From assembly GCF_000264055.1 (NCBI RefSeq), contig NZ_AJXL01000022.1:1-44337 (forward strand): DNA of 44,337 bases. Reading direction: 5' to 3'. This document shows, piece after piece, positions 24,073-33,513 of the stretch. The notes under the pieces were generated by a model that saw only the letters and a program-made list of their open reading frames with translations, did no database searches and was not told the DNA's origin. Each line of letters opens with the position of its first letter. The first letter of the stretch is position 1. Position numbers and translations under genes: made by a program. Source of the stretch: Flavobacterium sp. ACAM 123. GTDB lineage: Bacteria > Bacteroidota > Bacteroidia > Flavobacteriales > Flavobacteriaceae.

Positions 24073-26904
24073 TTACTCCAATTCCTTTTTCAAAAACTTC
24101 GCGGTATAGCTTTTTTTATTGTCTGCTATTTCTTCGGGAGTTCCTTTGGCAACAACTTTTCCGCCGCCTTTTCCTCCCTCAGGACCAATATCGATAATAT
24201 AATCTGCTAGTTTGATTACGTCCATATTGTGTTCGATAATTAGAATCGTATTCCCTTTATCTACTAATGTATTGATCACGCCCATCAATACCCTAATGTC
24301 TTCAAAATGGAGTCCCGTAGTGGGTTCGTCTAATATATAAAAGGTATTTCCGGTATCTTTTTTTGATAATTCTCCTGCGAGTTTAATACGTTGTGCTTCG
24401 CCACCCGAAAGCGTTGTGCTTTGCTGACCAAGTGTAATGTAACCTAAACCGACATCTTGAATTGTTTTTACTTTGCGGTGTATCTTCGGGATCATTTCAA
24501 AAAACGGAACCGCCTCGTCAACGGTCATATTCAGTACATCCGAAATGGATTTTCCTTTAAAACGAATTTCTAAGGTTTCTCTGTTAAAACGTTTTCCTTG
24601 ACAGGTTTCGCATTCTACATAAACGTCCGGCAAGAAGTTCATCTCGATGGTACGCACACCAGATCCTTGGCAGGTTTCGCAGCGTCCGCCTTTTACATTA
24701 AAGCTGAAACGTCCCGCTTTATAGCCGCGTATCATACTCTCTGAAGTCATGGTGAACAATTTCCTGATTTCCGTAAATACTTCGGTATAAGTAGCAGGAT
24801 TAGAACGTGGTGTTCTCCCTATTGGGCTTTGGTCAATGTTGATTACTTTATCAATAAGATCTAAGCCTTCGATTTTTTTGTATGGTTTTGGTTTTTTGAC
24901 GCCATTAAAATAAAACGCATTCAAAATAGGGTATAGCGTTTCATTGATCAAAGTCGACTTACCGCTTCCAGAAACTCCGGTAACACAGATTAGTTTCCCT
25001 AATGGTAATTCAATGGAAACATTTTTTAAGTTGTTTCCTGTCGCTCCGGTTAGTTTCATGAATTTTCCGTTTCCTTTCCGTCTTTTGGAAGGAACCTCAA
25101 TTTTCATTTCGCCGTTCAAATATTGTGCGGTAATGGTATTTGATTTCAGGGTTTCCGCTGGAGTACCAATACTGATGATTTCGCCTCCAAATTTCCCTGC
25201 TTTCGGACCAATGTCAATCACATAATCAGCACGTTCAATCATGTCTTTGTCATGTTCGACCACAATAACCGAGTTCCCAATATCACGTAATTGTTCCAAA
25301 GAATGAATCAATTTATCATTGTCTCTTTGGTGTAAACCAATACTTGGCTCATCTAAAATATAGAGTACCCCAACTAATTGTGAACCAATTTGTGTCGCTA
25401 GTCGGATGCGTTGTGCTTCTCCACCAGATAGTGATTTTGAACTTCGGCTTAAAGCCAAATATTCCAAACCTACATTCATCAGAAAGTTCAGACGGTCCTT
25501 TATTTCTTTGATTACTTCACTGGCGATACGCTGCTGTTTATCAGATAAACGGCTGTCTAAATCCTTAAACCATGCGGTCAGATCAGAAATATCCATCGCA
25601 CACAATTCGGTGATGTTTTGTTCGTCGATTTTAAAGAATTGCGCTTCTTTTTTCAAACGAGAACCTTCACAAACCGGACAAGGTATTTCATCCATAAATT
25701 CCTTAGCCCATCGTTTTATAGTTGTAGAACCGCTTTCCTCGTATTGGTTTTTTATAAAGTGGGAGATTCCCTCAAAGTCTATTTTGTAATCACGAGCAAC
25801 GCCTAAATCTTTAGAGTTAATCGTGAATTTTTCTTTTCCGCCATTTAAAATCATTTCCATGGCTTCCTGCGGAATCTTTTCGATAGCGTCGGTAATTTTG
25901 AATCCATATTTCTCTCCAATGATTTCCAATTGCTTGAAAATCCAAGACGATTTGTATTCGCCTAAAGGGGCAAAGCCACCCGCTTTTATGGACAACTTTG
26001 GATTTGGAATGATCTTCTTCGTGTTGATTTCGTTGACCGTTCCCAGTCCTTTACAATGATCACAGGCCCCTTTTGGAGAGTTAAAGGAAAATAAATTAGG
26101 TTCCGGATTCTGATAAGATATTCCGCTAGTAGGACACATCAAATTTCTACTAAAGTAACGTACTTCTTTAGAATCTTGATCCAGCACCATCAATACATTT
26201 TCTCCATGATGCATGGCGGTATTGATGCTTTCGCTTAAGCGTTTTTCGTTATCGGGAGTGTTTTCTATGACCATACGATCCACTACAATCTCGATATCGT
26301 GTGTTTTATAACGGTCCAGTTTCATGCCTGGGGTAATGTCAAGGACATCACCATTTACGCGAACTTTTAAGAAGCCTTGCTTGGCAATTTGCTGGAATAA
26401 TTCTCCGTAATGCCCTTTTCTCGCTCTGATGACTGGAGCTAGGATATTGATTCGTTTACCAGTGAAATCATCAATGATTAGCGATTTGATTTGTTCATCA
26501 GAGTAGCTAACCATTTTCTCTCCCGTATTGTAACTGTAGGCATCCGCTGCACGTGCATAAAGCAGACGCAGGAAGTCATAGATTTCAGTGATGGTTCCCA
26601 CAGTGGAACGGGGGCTTTTACTGGTCGTTTTTTGTTCAATGGCGATGACAGGTGAAAGCCCATCAATTTTATCGACATCGGGACGCTCGAGACCTCCAAG
26701 GAATTGTCTGGCGTAAGCAGAAAAAGTTTCTACGTATCTACGTTGGCCTTCTGCATAAATAGTATCAAATGCGAGGGATGATTTTCCTGAGCCTGAAAGA
26801 CCGGTAATTACGACCAGTTTTTCACGTGGAATTGAAACATCTATATTTTTTAGATTATGAACGCGAGCGCCTTGAACCTCAATAGTATTGTCTTTGTCTA
26901 ACAT
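24073..26904 (-). CDS. uvrA: UvrABC excinuclease subunit A
   Basis: This 943-residue protein has the full UvrA layout. The first Walker A is GLSGSGKS (35-42) and the first ABC signature [16 protein letters not shown] (around 490). The second Walker A is [10 protein letters not shown] (around 645) and the second signature [15 protein letters not shown] (around 840). Zinc-binding cysteines are CxxC near 280 (CDHCKGLG) and CETCQGSG / CETCQGKR near 740. It scans DNA for bulky lesions and loads UvrB in nucleotide excision repair, as a cytoplasmic dimer. A TAACTTTG promoter box lies 17-24 bp upstream. The last 100 codons exist a second time at 22681-22984, and no strong terminator follows this copy; repeats begin within 70 bp. 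Confidence 0.97.
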   Translation of the reverse strand: MLDKDNTIEVQGARVHNLKNIDVSIPREKLVVITGLSGSGKSSLAFDTIYAEGQRRYVETFSAYARQFLGGLERPDVDKIDGLSPVIAIEQKTTSKSPRSTVGTITEIYDFLRLLYARAADAYSYNTGEKMVSYSDEQIKSLIIDDFTGKRINILAPVIRARKGHYGELFQQIAKQGFLKVRVNGDVLDITPGMKLDRYKTHDIEIVVDRMVIENTPDNEKRLSESINTAMHHGENVLMVLDQDSKEVRYFSRNLMCPTSGISYQNPEPNLFSFNSPKGACDHCKGLGTVNEINTKKIIPNPKLSIKAGGFAPLGEYKSSWIFKQLEIIGEKYGFKITDAIEKIPQEAMEMILNGGKEKFTINSKDLGVARDYKIDFEGISHFIKNQYEESGSTTIKRWAKEFMDEIPCPVCEGSRLKKEAQFFKIDEQNITELCAMDISDLTAWFKDLDSRLSDKQQRIASEVIKEIKDRLNFLMNVGLEYLALSRSSKSLSGGEAQRIRLATQIGSQLVGVLYILDEPSIGLHQRDNDKLIHSLEQLRDIGNSVIVVEHDKDMIERADYVIDIGPKAGKFGGEIISIGTPAETLKSNTITAQYLNGEMKIEVPSKRRKGNGKFMKLTGATGNNLKNVSIELPLGKLICVTGVSGSGKSTLINETLYPILNAFYFNGVKKPKPYKKIEGLDLIDKVINIDQSPIGRTPRSNPATYTEVFTEIRKLFTMTSESMIRGYKAGRFSFNVKGGRCETCQGSGVRTIEMNFLPDVYVECETCQGKRFNRETLEIRFKGKSISDVLNMTVDEAVPFFEMIPKIHRKVKTIQDVGLGYITLGQQSTTLSGGEAQRIKLAGELSKKDTGNTFYILDEPTTGLHFEDIRVLMGVINTLVDKGNTILIIEHNMDVIKLADYIIDIGPEGGKGGGKVVAKGTPEEIADNKKSYTAKFLKKELE

Positions 26905-26920
26905 AATTTTTGCAAAAAGG

Positions 26921-26928
26921 CAAAGTTA
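26921..26928 (-). promoter_or_regulatory. -7 box of the uvrA promoter
   Basis: TAACTTTG on the minus strand fits TAnnTTTG and lies 17 bp before the uvrA start. TTG trimers at 26953-26958 (read on the minus strand) stand about 24 bp further upstream, slightly wider than the ideal -33 spacing. Confidence 0.45.
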
Positions 26929-26992
26929 CTATTTTGATTTACTCTTTCGATACAACAATATAAAAGTTTATGTTAAAAAGGAGTACTACTTT

Positions 26993-28777
26993 TTACTCTA
27001 TTGTCATCGATTTTAATTTGGTTCGATAGGCCTCTAGCGCTGTTGATTTAGAAATAAACCCGTAGTATTTATCATCTTTCACCACAGGTAAAAACGCAAC
27101 TTTTGATCGTTCAAATTTGTTCATTACTGTCTCCATGGTGTTGAAAGGATAAATTATTTCAGTAGGAGCTGCCATGATGTTTTTGACTAAGGTATATTTT
27201 ACTCTATACGTATTAAAAATAATTTCCCGGATATTATTAAAATGTACAACACCTACTAAGCGCTTGTCTTTATCAACTACTGCAAAAATAACCTGATTTG
27301 AGTGCGAAATAAGATCAACTAGTTTTTCTAGATTTTCATCTGGTGTAACGGTTAAATAATCCGTTTGTATAATAGAAGTTGTATCTAACGTAGCTAATAC
27401 ATTTGTGTCTTTATTACTGGTAAAAGCATGTCCTTTTTTAGCGAGTTCTTTGACATCCATAGAGTGTTTCTCAAAGCGTTTTGATATAGCAAAACTAATC
27501 GAAGCAACAATCATCAAGGGTAACATAAGGCTGTATCCACCGGTTATCTCCGCAATTAAGAAAATGGCTGTCAATGGAGCATGAAATAATCCGCTCAAAA
27601 TGCCTGCCATTCCTACCATCGTAAAATTACTTACTGGTAACTGGGTTAGACCAGTTAGGTTTATTAATTTTGAAAAAACATAGCCCAGATAGGAACCTAC
27701 AAATAAGGATGGAGCAAAGTTACCCCCGTTTCCACCAGCTCCTAAAGTAATTCCTGTGGCAAAAACTTTTACCATCATCGTCAAACCAACGAAAATTAGA
27801 AGGACCCAACTGTTATTCTTAAAATCGCTAAAAAGAGTATTTTCTAAAATTTTACCTGGATTATCTTCTGATAAAACTTTAATACTCTCATAACCCTCAC
27901 CAAAGAGTGTTGGGAATATAAAAATTAGAACGGCGAGAATAGAGGCGCCCATCAACGCTTTTTGGTAAGAATTGAATTTAAGTTTAGCAAAATAATGTTC
28001 GGTTCTTTGAAAATATCGAGTATAGTAAACAGACATGAAACCGGTCAAGATCCCCAAAAGGATATAAAAAGGGATTTTATGATAATCGAAGACCTGCTGT
28101 TGTCTAAAATTTAATAAAATAGATTCGTCCAATACGATTTCAGAGACCAAGGCACCTGTTGCGGCCGCAATCATAATTGGCGTAAATGCCGCGATACTCA
28201 CATCGACAAGTAAAAATTCGACCGCAAATAAAACACCGGCAATTGGAGCGTTAAAAGCTGCAGCTATTCCCGCAGCGACTCCACAACCAATAAGAAGCGT
28301 CCTGTCTTTATAACTGAGTTTATAGCGCTGTGCGTAATTTGACCCAAAAGCGGCGCCGGCCACAACAATCGGACTCTCTAAACCTGCAGAACCTCCAAGT
28401 CCGACAGTAAGCGAGCTCGTTATTATTTGGGAATACATTTGTTTTTTTGGAACTATACTTGCTTTTTTTGCAACTGCATATAAAATTTGGGAAGTCCCTT
28501 TTTCTATAGAGCCACCTAAGACTCTTTTTACTACAAACACAGTCAAGACTAAACCTGCAATAGGTAAAAGACTATTGATGAAACTCAATTTTAAAATACC
28601 ATTAATGTATGTGGCAAACGAGAAAACTTGATGGGCAAACGATTTTAGAACAATCACTGCAAATGCTGAAGAAATACCTACCAATACACTAGATAAGAAA
28701 ATAAATTGCTTTTCTGTCAGCATAGATTGCGACCAGGCAATTATATTTTCTAATTTAGTAAGATATCTTTTGAGCAT
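26993..28777 (-). CDS. ClC-family chloride channel/transporter with CBS domains
   Basis: This 594-residue membrane protein has a ClC core (about 20-440) and two cytoplasmic CBS domains (about 455-590). Selectivity segments are GLGGSAGLESP with the gating Glu134, GVAAGIAAAFNAPIAGVLFAVE, and GAGGNGGNFAPSLFVG. After Glu187 comes Phe188, where the E. coli exchanger has the proton-transfer glutamate (Glu203). This substitution is expected of passive channels, so this protein may conduct Cl- without proton exchange; that is inference. CBS domains suggest nucleotide control. It starts 84 bp before uvrA ends its promoter region and is probably its own transcription unit. Confidence 0.9.
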   Translation of the reverse strand: MLKRYLTKLENIIAWSQSMLTEKQFIFLSSVLVGISSAFAVIVLKSFAHQVFSFATYINGILKLSFINSLLPIAGLVLTVFVVKRVLGGSIEKGTSQILYAVAKKASIVPKKQMYSQIITSSLTVGLGGSAGLESPIVVAGAAFGSNYAQRYKLSYKDRTLLIGCGVAAGIAAAFNAPIAGVLFAVEFLLVDVSIAAFTPIMIAAATGALVSEIVLDESILLNFRQQQVFDYHKIPFYILLGILTGFMSVYYTRYFQRTEHYFAKLKFNSYQKALMGASILAVLIFIFPTLFGEGYESIKVLSEDNPGKILENTLFSDFKNNSWVLLIFVGLTMMVKVFATGITLGAGGNGGNFAPSLFVGSYLGYVFSKLINLTGLTQLPVSNFTMVGMAGILSGLFHAPLTAIFLIAEITGGYSLMLPLMIVASISFAISKRFEKHSMDVKELAKKGHAFTSNKDTNVLATLDTTSIIQTDYLTVTPDENLEKLVDLISHSNQVIFAVVDKDKRLVGVVHFNNIREIIFNTYRVKYTLVKNIMAAPTEIIYPFNTMETVMNKFERSKVAFLPVVKDDKYYGFISKSTALEAYRTKLKSMTIE

Positions 28778-29180
28778 TTAAATTTTTTTTAAAAGTTGCT
28801 AAATTACTATTATTTTAATGATACCATAAGATTTTCGGTGCTTCTTTTCTGCTCAATGACTTTAGATTCTTTTCTGCAACAAATTTTTTCACAGCTTCGT
28901 AATTTGTTTATTCGTATTCTCGCAAGGACCACCTGATTGCTTTGTAAATATAAAATGCCAATAATTATTTTATGTAGTTTGCATCACTTTTTCAGTAAAT
29001 CAAAATTCATTTTATCTCTACAACCTAATTAGATAACAATGACACTTCTGTTTGGTCACATATTCTCTAAATTGTGAACTAGTGATACTTTAAACAATAT
29101 ATTTTAGAAATTCCAGTAGTTATTCACCATGGCTATTTTCTTAAAAAGCATATTCTAAATCAGCAATTAACTAGATTCTA
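28778..29180. other. Gene-free stretch with a possible coding remnant
   Basis: These 403 bp hold no gene. On the minus strand, around 28815-28905, a 30-codon open stretch reads TNYEAVKKFVAEKNLKSL and ends at a stop. The preceding frame reads GGPCENTNK, so the two overlap around a shift. The composition looks coding, and it could be the decayed 3' end of an unknown gene. I could not name it. Confidence 0.25.
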
Positions 29181-30866
29181 CTAAAATCCAACTGCGGTAT
29201 CATCTCCTCTAAAATCAGCTCCACCTTCCAGTTTATTGCTTGGCAGAACTAATATAGCATCCACTTTACCAATAACGGGAGTTGTTTTTTCATTGATAAG
29301 ATAGCCTTTAGCTTTTAAGGCGTCAAAGGTTTGTGTGCTGAAAGTATTGGGTTCGAATGTAATCAGATCCGGTAACCATTGGTGGTGGAAACGAGGTGCA
29401 TTAACCGCTTCTTGCATACTAAAGTTGTATTCATAAACATTCAATATCGTTTGCAACACAGAAGTTATAATCGTCGAACCTCCTGGGGAACCCAAGGTCA
29501 TCAATAGTTTTCCGTTCTTTTCTACAATAGTTGGTGTCATGGAACTCAGCATCCTTTTTTGTGGGGCAATGCTGTTCGCTTCATTTCCTACGAGTCCAAA
29601 CATGTTAGGAACTCCCGCTTTAGCGCTGAAATCATCCATTTCATTGTTCAAAAAGAAACCCAATTCATCACAGTAATATTTTGAACCATAACCGGCATTT
29701 AGTGTTGTTGTGGCGGCAATCGCATTTCCAAACTGATCTACGATGGAATAGTGCGTCGTTTCCATACTTTCGTTATAAGTGACGTTCCCCTGCTTAATAT
29801 CTGAAGACAACGTCGCCTTATTAAAACTGAAATTTGCCATTCTTTCCTTTAAGTAATTGTTATCCATTAAAGCATTCAAAGGCATTTTTACAAAGTCAGG
29901 ATCTCCTAAAAAGTAATTTCGGTCTGCATAAGCTCTTCGTTCCGCTTCCACAATCACTTGTATCGATTTAGTTGAGTTATGTCCCATTTTAGCCAAATCA
30001 TAAGGGGCAATCATTTCAAATATTTGTGCCAGACATATTCCGCCACTGCTTGGTGGTGCCATCGAGATAATATTCAAGTCTTTGTATTTAAAGCTAAGTG
30101 GCTTTCTCCATTTGGCGTCATACTGTGCCAAATCTTCCATGGTAATGATAGCTCCTTTTGCCTGAAGATAAGCTACTAAAGTTTTAGCTGTTTCACCTTT
30201 GTAAAATTCGTCTCGTCCATTTTTTGAAATCCTTCTCAATGTTGTCGCTAGCGCTGGATATTTAATGGTGTCTTTTTCTTTGTACACTTTTGAAAGCACT
30301 GAATTATGACCATTAGTTTCATTAAGTTCGTCATGGTATTGATTCAGTCGTTCTTCCTGTTTCTGGGTAACCGCAACGCCTCGTTCTGCTAATTCAATGA
30401 CGGGTTTTAAAATTTCTTCAAGAGGTAAAGAACCTAATTTTGCATGGACTGCAAAAACACCGGCTATGGTTCCAGGTACTCCTATTGCTAGCGCAGATTT
30501 AGTGCTTTTTCCAGGAATGACATTTCCATTGGCATCCAAAAACATATCTTTTGTGGCTGCCAATGGTGCTTTCTCGCGATAGTCCAATGTTCCTTTTTCC
30601 CCATTTGCTTTTCTGTAGACCATAAAACCGCCACCACCAAGGTTTCCGGCGTAAGGATAGGCTACTGCCAACGCTAGTTCTGTGGCGACCATAGCGTCAA
30701 AAGCATTTCCGCCTTTTTTCATGATTTCGACACCAATTTTTGAAGCTTCTTCGCGTGCCGAAACGACCATCACTTCATTGGCTAAAACTCCTGTAGGCTG
30801 CACAACATTTTTTTGCGTCTTACAGCCAAATGTTATGACGCATAATAGAATAATAATTTTTTTCAT
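29181..30866 (-). CDS. ggt: Gamma-glutamyltransferase lipoprotein (copy 1)
   Basis: This 561-residue precursor of a self-cleaving N-terminal-nucleophile hydrolase starts with a lipoprotein signal, MKKIIILLCVITFGCK (Cys 15). Family features are GGNAFDAMVATELAL (52-66), NLGGGGFMVYR, the autocleavage site ET-THYSIVD with nucleophile Thr370, and the oxyanion loop GSPGGSTIITSV. The products would be a large subunit of about 370 residues and a small one of about 190. It hydrolyses or transfers the gamma-glutamyl group of glutathione and related peptides in the periplasm or at the cell surface. It lies 50 bp downstream of a paralogue of the same length; both are probably co-transcribed. Confidence 0.93.
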   Translation of the reverse strand: MKKIIILLCVITFGCKTQKNVVQPTGVLANEVMVVSAREEASKIGVEIMKKGGNAFDAMVATELALAVAYPYAGNLGGGGFMVYRKANGEKGTLDYREKAPLAATKDMFLDANGNVIPGKSTKSALAIGVPGTIAGVFAVHAKLGSLPLEEILKPVIELAERGVAVTQKQEERLNQYHDELNETNGHNSVLSKVYKEKDTIKYPALATTLRRISKNGRDEFYKGETAKTLVAYLQAKGAIITMEDLAQYDAKWRKPLSFKYKDLNIISMAPPSSGGICLAQIFEMIAPYDLAKMGHNSTKSIQVIVEAERRAYADRNYFLGDPDFVKMPLNALMDNNYLKERMANFSFNKATLSSDIKQGNVTYNESMETTHYSIVDQFGNAIAATTTLNAGYGSKYYCDELGFFLNNEMDDFSAKAGVPNMFGLVGNEANSIAPQKRMLSSMTPTIVEKNGKLLMTLGSPGGSTIITSVLQTILNVYEYNFSMQEAVNAPRFHHQWLPDLITFEPNTFSTQTFDALKAKGYLINEKTTPVIGKVDAILVLPSNKLEGGADFRGDDTAVGF

Positions 30867-30916
30867 TTCTGATGTATTTGTATTATTTAATTGAAATAGA
30901 ATGATTTAGAAATAGT

Positions 30917-32602
30917 TTAAAAACCTAAAGCTTTATTGTCTTCTCTTTTATCGGCGCCACCTTCCAGTTTTCCGTTCGGCAATACCAAGATAGCATCTAC
31001 TTGGCCTACAATTTCTTTGTCGGTTTCGTTGATTTTGTATCCTTTAGCTTTTACTTTTTCCAGCAGTTCTTTGTCGAAAGAGTCTGGCTCAAAGGTAATT
31101 TCGTCCGGAAGCCATTGATGATGAAAACGAGACGCGTTGACTGCTTCCTGCATGCTCATATCAAATTCGTACACATTCAATATGGTTTGCAGAACAGAGG
31201 TAATAATAGTAGAACCTCCAGGAGTTCCCACCACCATCAACAATTTTCCGTTTTTCTCCACAATGGTTGGGGTCATAGAGCTGAGCATTCTTTTGCTTGA
31301 AGCGATACTGTTGGCTTCGGTTCCTGTAAGTCCGTAAAGGTTAGGAACGCCTGATTTAGCGCTAAAATCATCCATTTGGTTGTTTAAAAAGAACCCTAAA
31401 TCATCACAGTAGATTTTAGAACCATAATTGTCGTTTAAGGTAGTGGTAGCCGAAACCGAATTTCCTTCTGGATCAACAATAGAGTAGTGTGTAGTTTGTT
31501 TGCTTTCATAACCTGCAATTTTCCCTTTTCCTATTTCTGATGATTGTGACGCTTGGTCGAATGAGAAATTACTCATTCTGTTTTTAATGTAAGTGGAATC
31601 TAATAGTTCTTTTATGGGAATCTTTACAAAATCAGGATCTCCAAGGAAAGCATTTCTGTCTGCGAATGCTCTCCGTTCCGCTTCAGTTATCACTTGAATA
31701 GCTTTGAGACTGTTGTGCCCCATTGTGGTAAGATTAAACGGCTCAATCATTTTCATTATTTGGTTCAAACAGAATCCTCCGCTGCTCGGTGGGGACATAG
31801 AAGTGATTTTTAAATCTTTGTAGGCGAAAGTAATCGGTGCTCTCCATTTAGCCTCGTATTGATTTAAATCTTCCAGCGTCATGTTACCGTCTTTCGTCTT
31901 TAGAAAAGCTACTAATTTTTTTGCCGTTTCCCCTTTGTAAAATTCATCACGGCCATTTTTTGCAATTCGTTTTAAAGTGGCTGCCAAAGCAAGATATTTA
32001 ATAGTGTCACCCGCTTTATAAACTTGAGAAAACAAGCTATTTACTCCATTGGTTTGTATAAATGTTTCTCTGTAGGTAGCTAAGCTTTCTGCTTGAAATT
32101 TAGTAACAACAACTCCATTTTCGGCTAACGCTATAACAGGTGCTAAGATTTCAGCTATTGGTAGAGAGCCGTATTTTTTATGCACTTGAAATAAACCAGC
32201 CAGCGTACCCGGAATTCCGGAAGCCACAGCCGAAGCAGTACTTCGGCCTTCAATAACATTTCCGGCAGCATCGAGATACATATCTTTGGATGCAGCAAGC
32301 GGTGCTTTTTCTCTGTAATCAAGGGCTCCGGTTTCTCCATTGGCTCTTCTAAAAACCATAAAGCCACCACCGCCAAGATTTCCAGCCTGAGGATAAGATA
32401 CTGCCAATGCCAATTCTGTTGCGACCATCGCGTCAAAAGCATTTCCACCTTTTTTCATAATGTCGACCCCAATAGCACAGGCCTCTTCCCGTGCCGAAAC
32501 GACCATGGCTTTATCTGTTACCAAACCTTTTAGAGCGACGACTTTTTCATTCGATTTACAGCTGAGAATTGCGAGAGAAAAGAGTAGTATTATTTTTTTC
32601 AT
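30917..32602 (-). CDS. ggt: Gamma-glutamyltransferase lipoprotein (copy 2)
   Basis: This 561-residue protein is the upstream member of a tandem pair and clearly homologous to 29181-30866 over the full length. It has a lipoprotein signal (MKKIILLFSLAILSCK, Cys 15) and the cleavage site KQ-TTHYSIVD with a Thr nucleophile at about 370, the GTPGGSTIITSV oxyanion loop and the NLGGGGFMVFR phrase. Both catalytic sites look intact, so neither copy is an obvious pseudoenzyme. Differences cluster in the signal peptide, the middle of the large subunit, and the C-terminal 30 residues, which may mean different substrates. The gene starts with ATG at 32602; nothing recognisable lies in the 228 bp upstream. 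Confidence 0.93.
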   Translation of the reverse strand: MKKIILLFSLAILSCKSNEKVVALKGLVTDKAMVVSAREEACAIGVDIMKKGGNAFDAMVATELALAVSYPQAGNLGGGGFMVFRRANGETGALDYREKAPLAASKDMYLDAAGNVIEGRSTASAVASGIPGTLAGLFQVHKKYGSLPIAEILAPVIALAENGVVVTKFQAESLATYRETFIQTNGVNSLFSQVYKAGDTIKYLALAATLKRIAKNGRDEFYKGETAKKLVAFLKTKDGNMTLEDLNQYEAKWRAPITFAYKDLKITSMSPPSSGGFCLNQIMKMIEPFNLTTMGHNSLKAIQVITEAERRAFADRNAFLGDPDFVKIPIKELLDSTYIKNRMSNFSFDQASQSSEIGKGKIAGYESKQTTHYSIVDPEGNSVSATTTLNDNYGSKIYCDDLGFFLNNQMDDFSAKSGVPNLYGLTGTEANSIASSKRMLSSMTPTIVEKNGKLLMVVGTPGGSTIITSVLQTILNVYEFDMSMQEAVNASRFHHQWLPDEITFEPDSFDKELLEKVKAKGYKINETDKEIVGQVDAILVLPNGKLEGGADKREDNKALGF

Positions 32603-32830
32603 TAGGTTGCGGTATTTTGGTTTGATAGGTTTTTTTTAGAAAAGTAATTAGTTTTAAAAGGTCTAATTACATAGAGACATAGAATTTTAGTTTGCCTATA
32701 AAGACGTTACGCTTGATAATAGCTTTCCTGGTTGGATTTAATTATTCTTTAAAAGTATATTCAAAAATTTATTTTTCTGATCTTTCTCGACAATAAAACT
32801 AATTTATTTTTTTATGTGGTAAAAAAGAAA

Positions 32831-33415
32831 TCACTTTTCTATTAATTTCTGTTGGGCGTGGGCTCTCAATTCCTCAAAAAACGCTGTGAAATCCTCCTCA
32901 AATTCGGTGTAAAACTCCCTGAGTTCCTCCGAAGCAAATCGCATTTTTGATTGATTCTTAGTTCGGCTATCCATTTGGGTCAATATATTGTCAATCCCTT
33001 CAATGGTTTGGTAACTAAGTAGCCAATTTTGGTCGATCATATAAGGCATCATCATCACCGTTTTTTCACTTAAAATGGGGAGGTTGTCAGACAAAGACTG
33101 ATAAAAATCATTGACATAGTCAGCTAAATTTTCATCCGAGTAATTATCCCAATTTTTTGCCAGAAAATGATCGTAAAAAACATCGACAATCACACCGGCA
33201 TAATGATGGTATCTGGAATGTAGTTTTTTAGTACTTTGTCTAAAAACAGGATGGGCATCCGTAAAGGTATCTATGGCACGATGAAGTACAATCCCTTTCT
33301 GTACTTCCTGAGGATAATTTTTAAATTGTTTCCCCCGAATCCCGTCAGCCATGAAATTGCCAATTTTGATTAAATAATTGTCGCCCGAGAGATAGATATG
33401 TGCTAAGAAGTTCAT
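32831..33415 (-). CDS. acpH: Acyl carrier protein phosphodiesterase
   Basis: This 194-residue protein is of the AcpH (DUF479) family. Signatures are the opening MNFLAHIYLSGD, the GNFMADGIRGK segment with the metal-binding Asp, and HRAIDTFTDAHPVFRQS. These place the conserved His/Asp residues expected of an HD-like metal-dependent phosphodiesterase. It removes the 4'-phosphopantetheine from acyl carrier protein in the cytoplasm, recycling apo-ACP. The start at 33415 lies next to the divergent glmM start at 33514, so their promoters share a 98-bp region. No other fatty-acid gene is near. Confidence 0.9.
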   Translation of the reverse strand: MNFLAHIYLSGDNYLIKIGNFMADGIRGKQFKNYPQEVQKGIVLHRAIDTFTDAHPVFRQSTKKLHSRYHHYAGVIVDVFYDHFLAKNWDNYSDENLADYVNDFYQSLSDNLPILSEKTVMMMPYMIDQNWLLSYQTIEGIDNILTQMDSRTKNQSKMRFASEELREFYTEFEEDFTAFFEELRAHAQQKLIEK

Positions 33416-33462
33416 TCGCCTAAATTAAGAATTCTAAATGACTTTTTTAAACTGTCAATTAT

Positions 33463-33470
33463 TATATTTG
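33463..33470 (+). promoter_or_regulatory. -7 box of the glmM promoter
   Basis: TATATTTG on the plus strand fits TAnnTTTG and lies 43 bp before the glmM ATG, within the 98-bp region divergent from acpH. No perfect TTG was found at -33. Confidence 0.5.
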
Positions 33471-33513
33471 TGGGAAATTCAAAAGGAAGTACTCAAAATT
33501 TAAAAATATAAGA

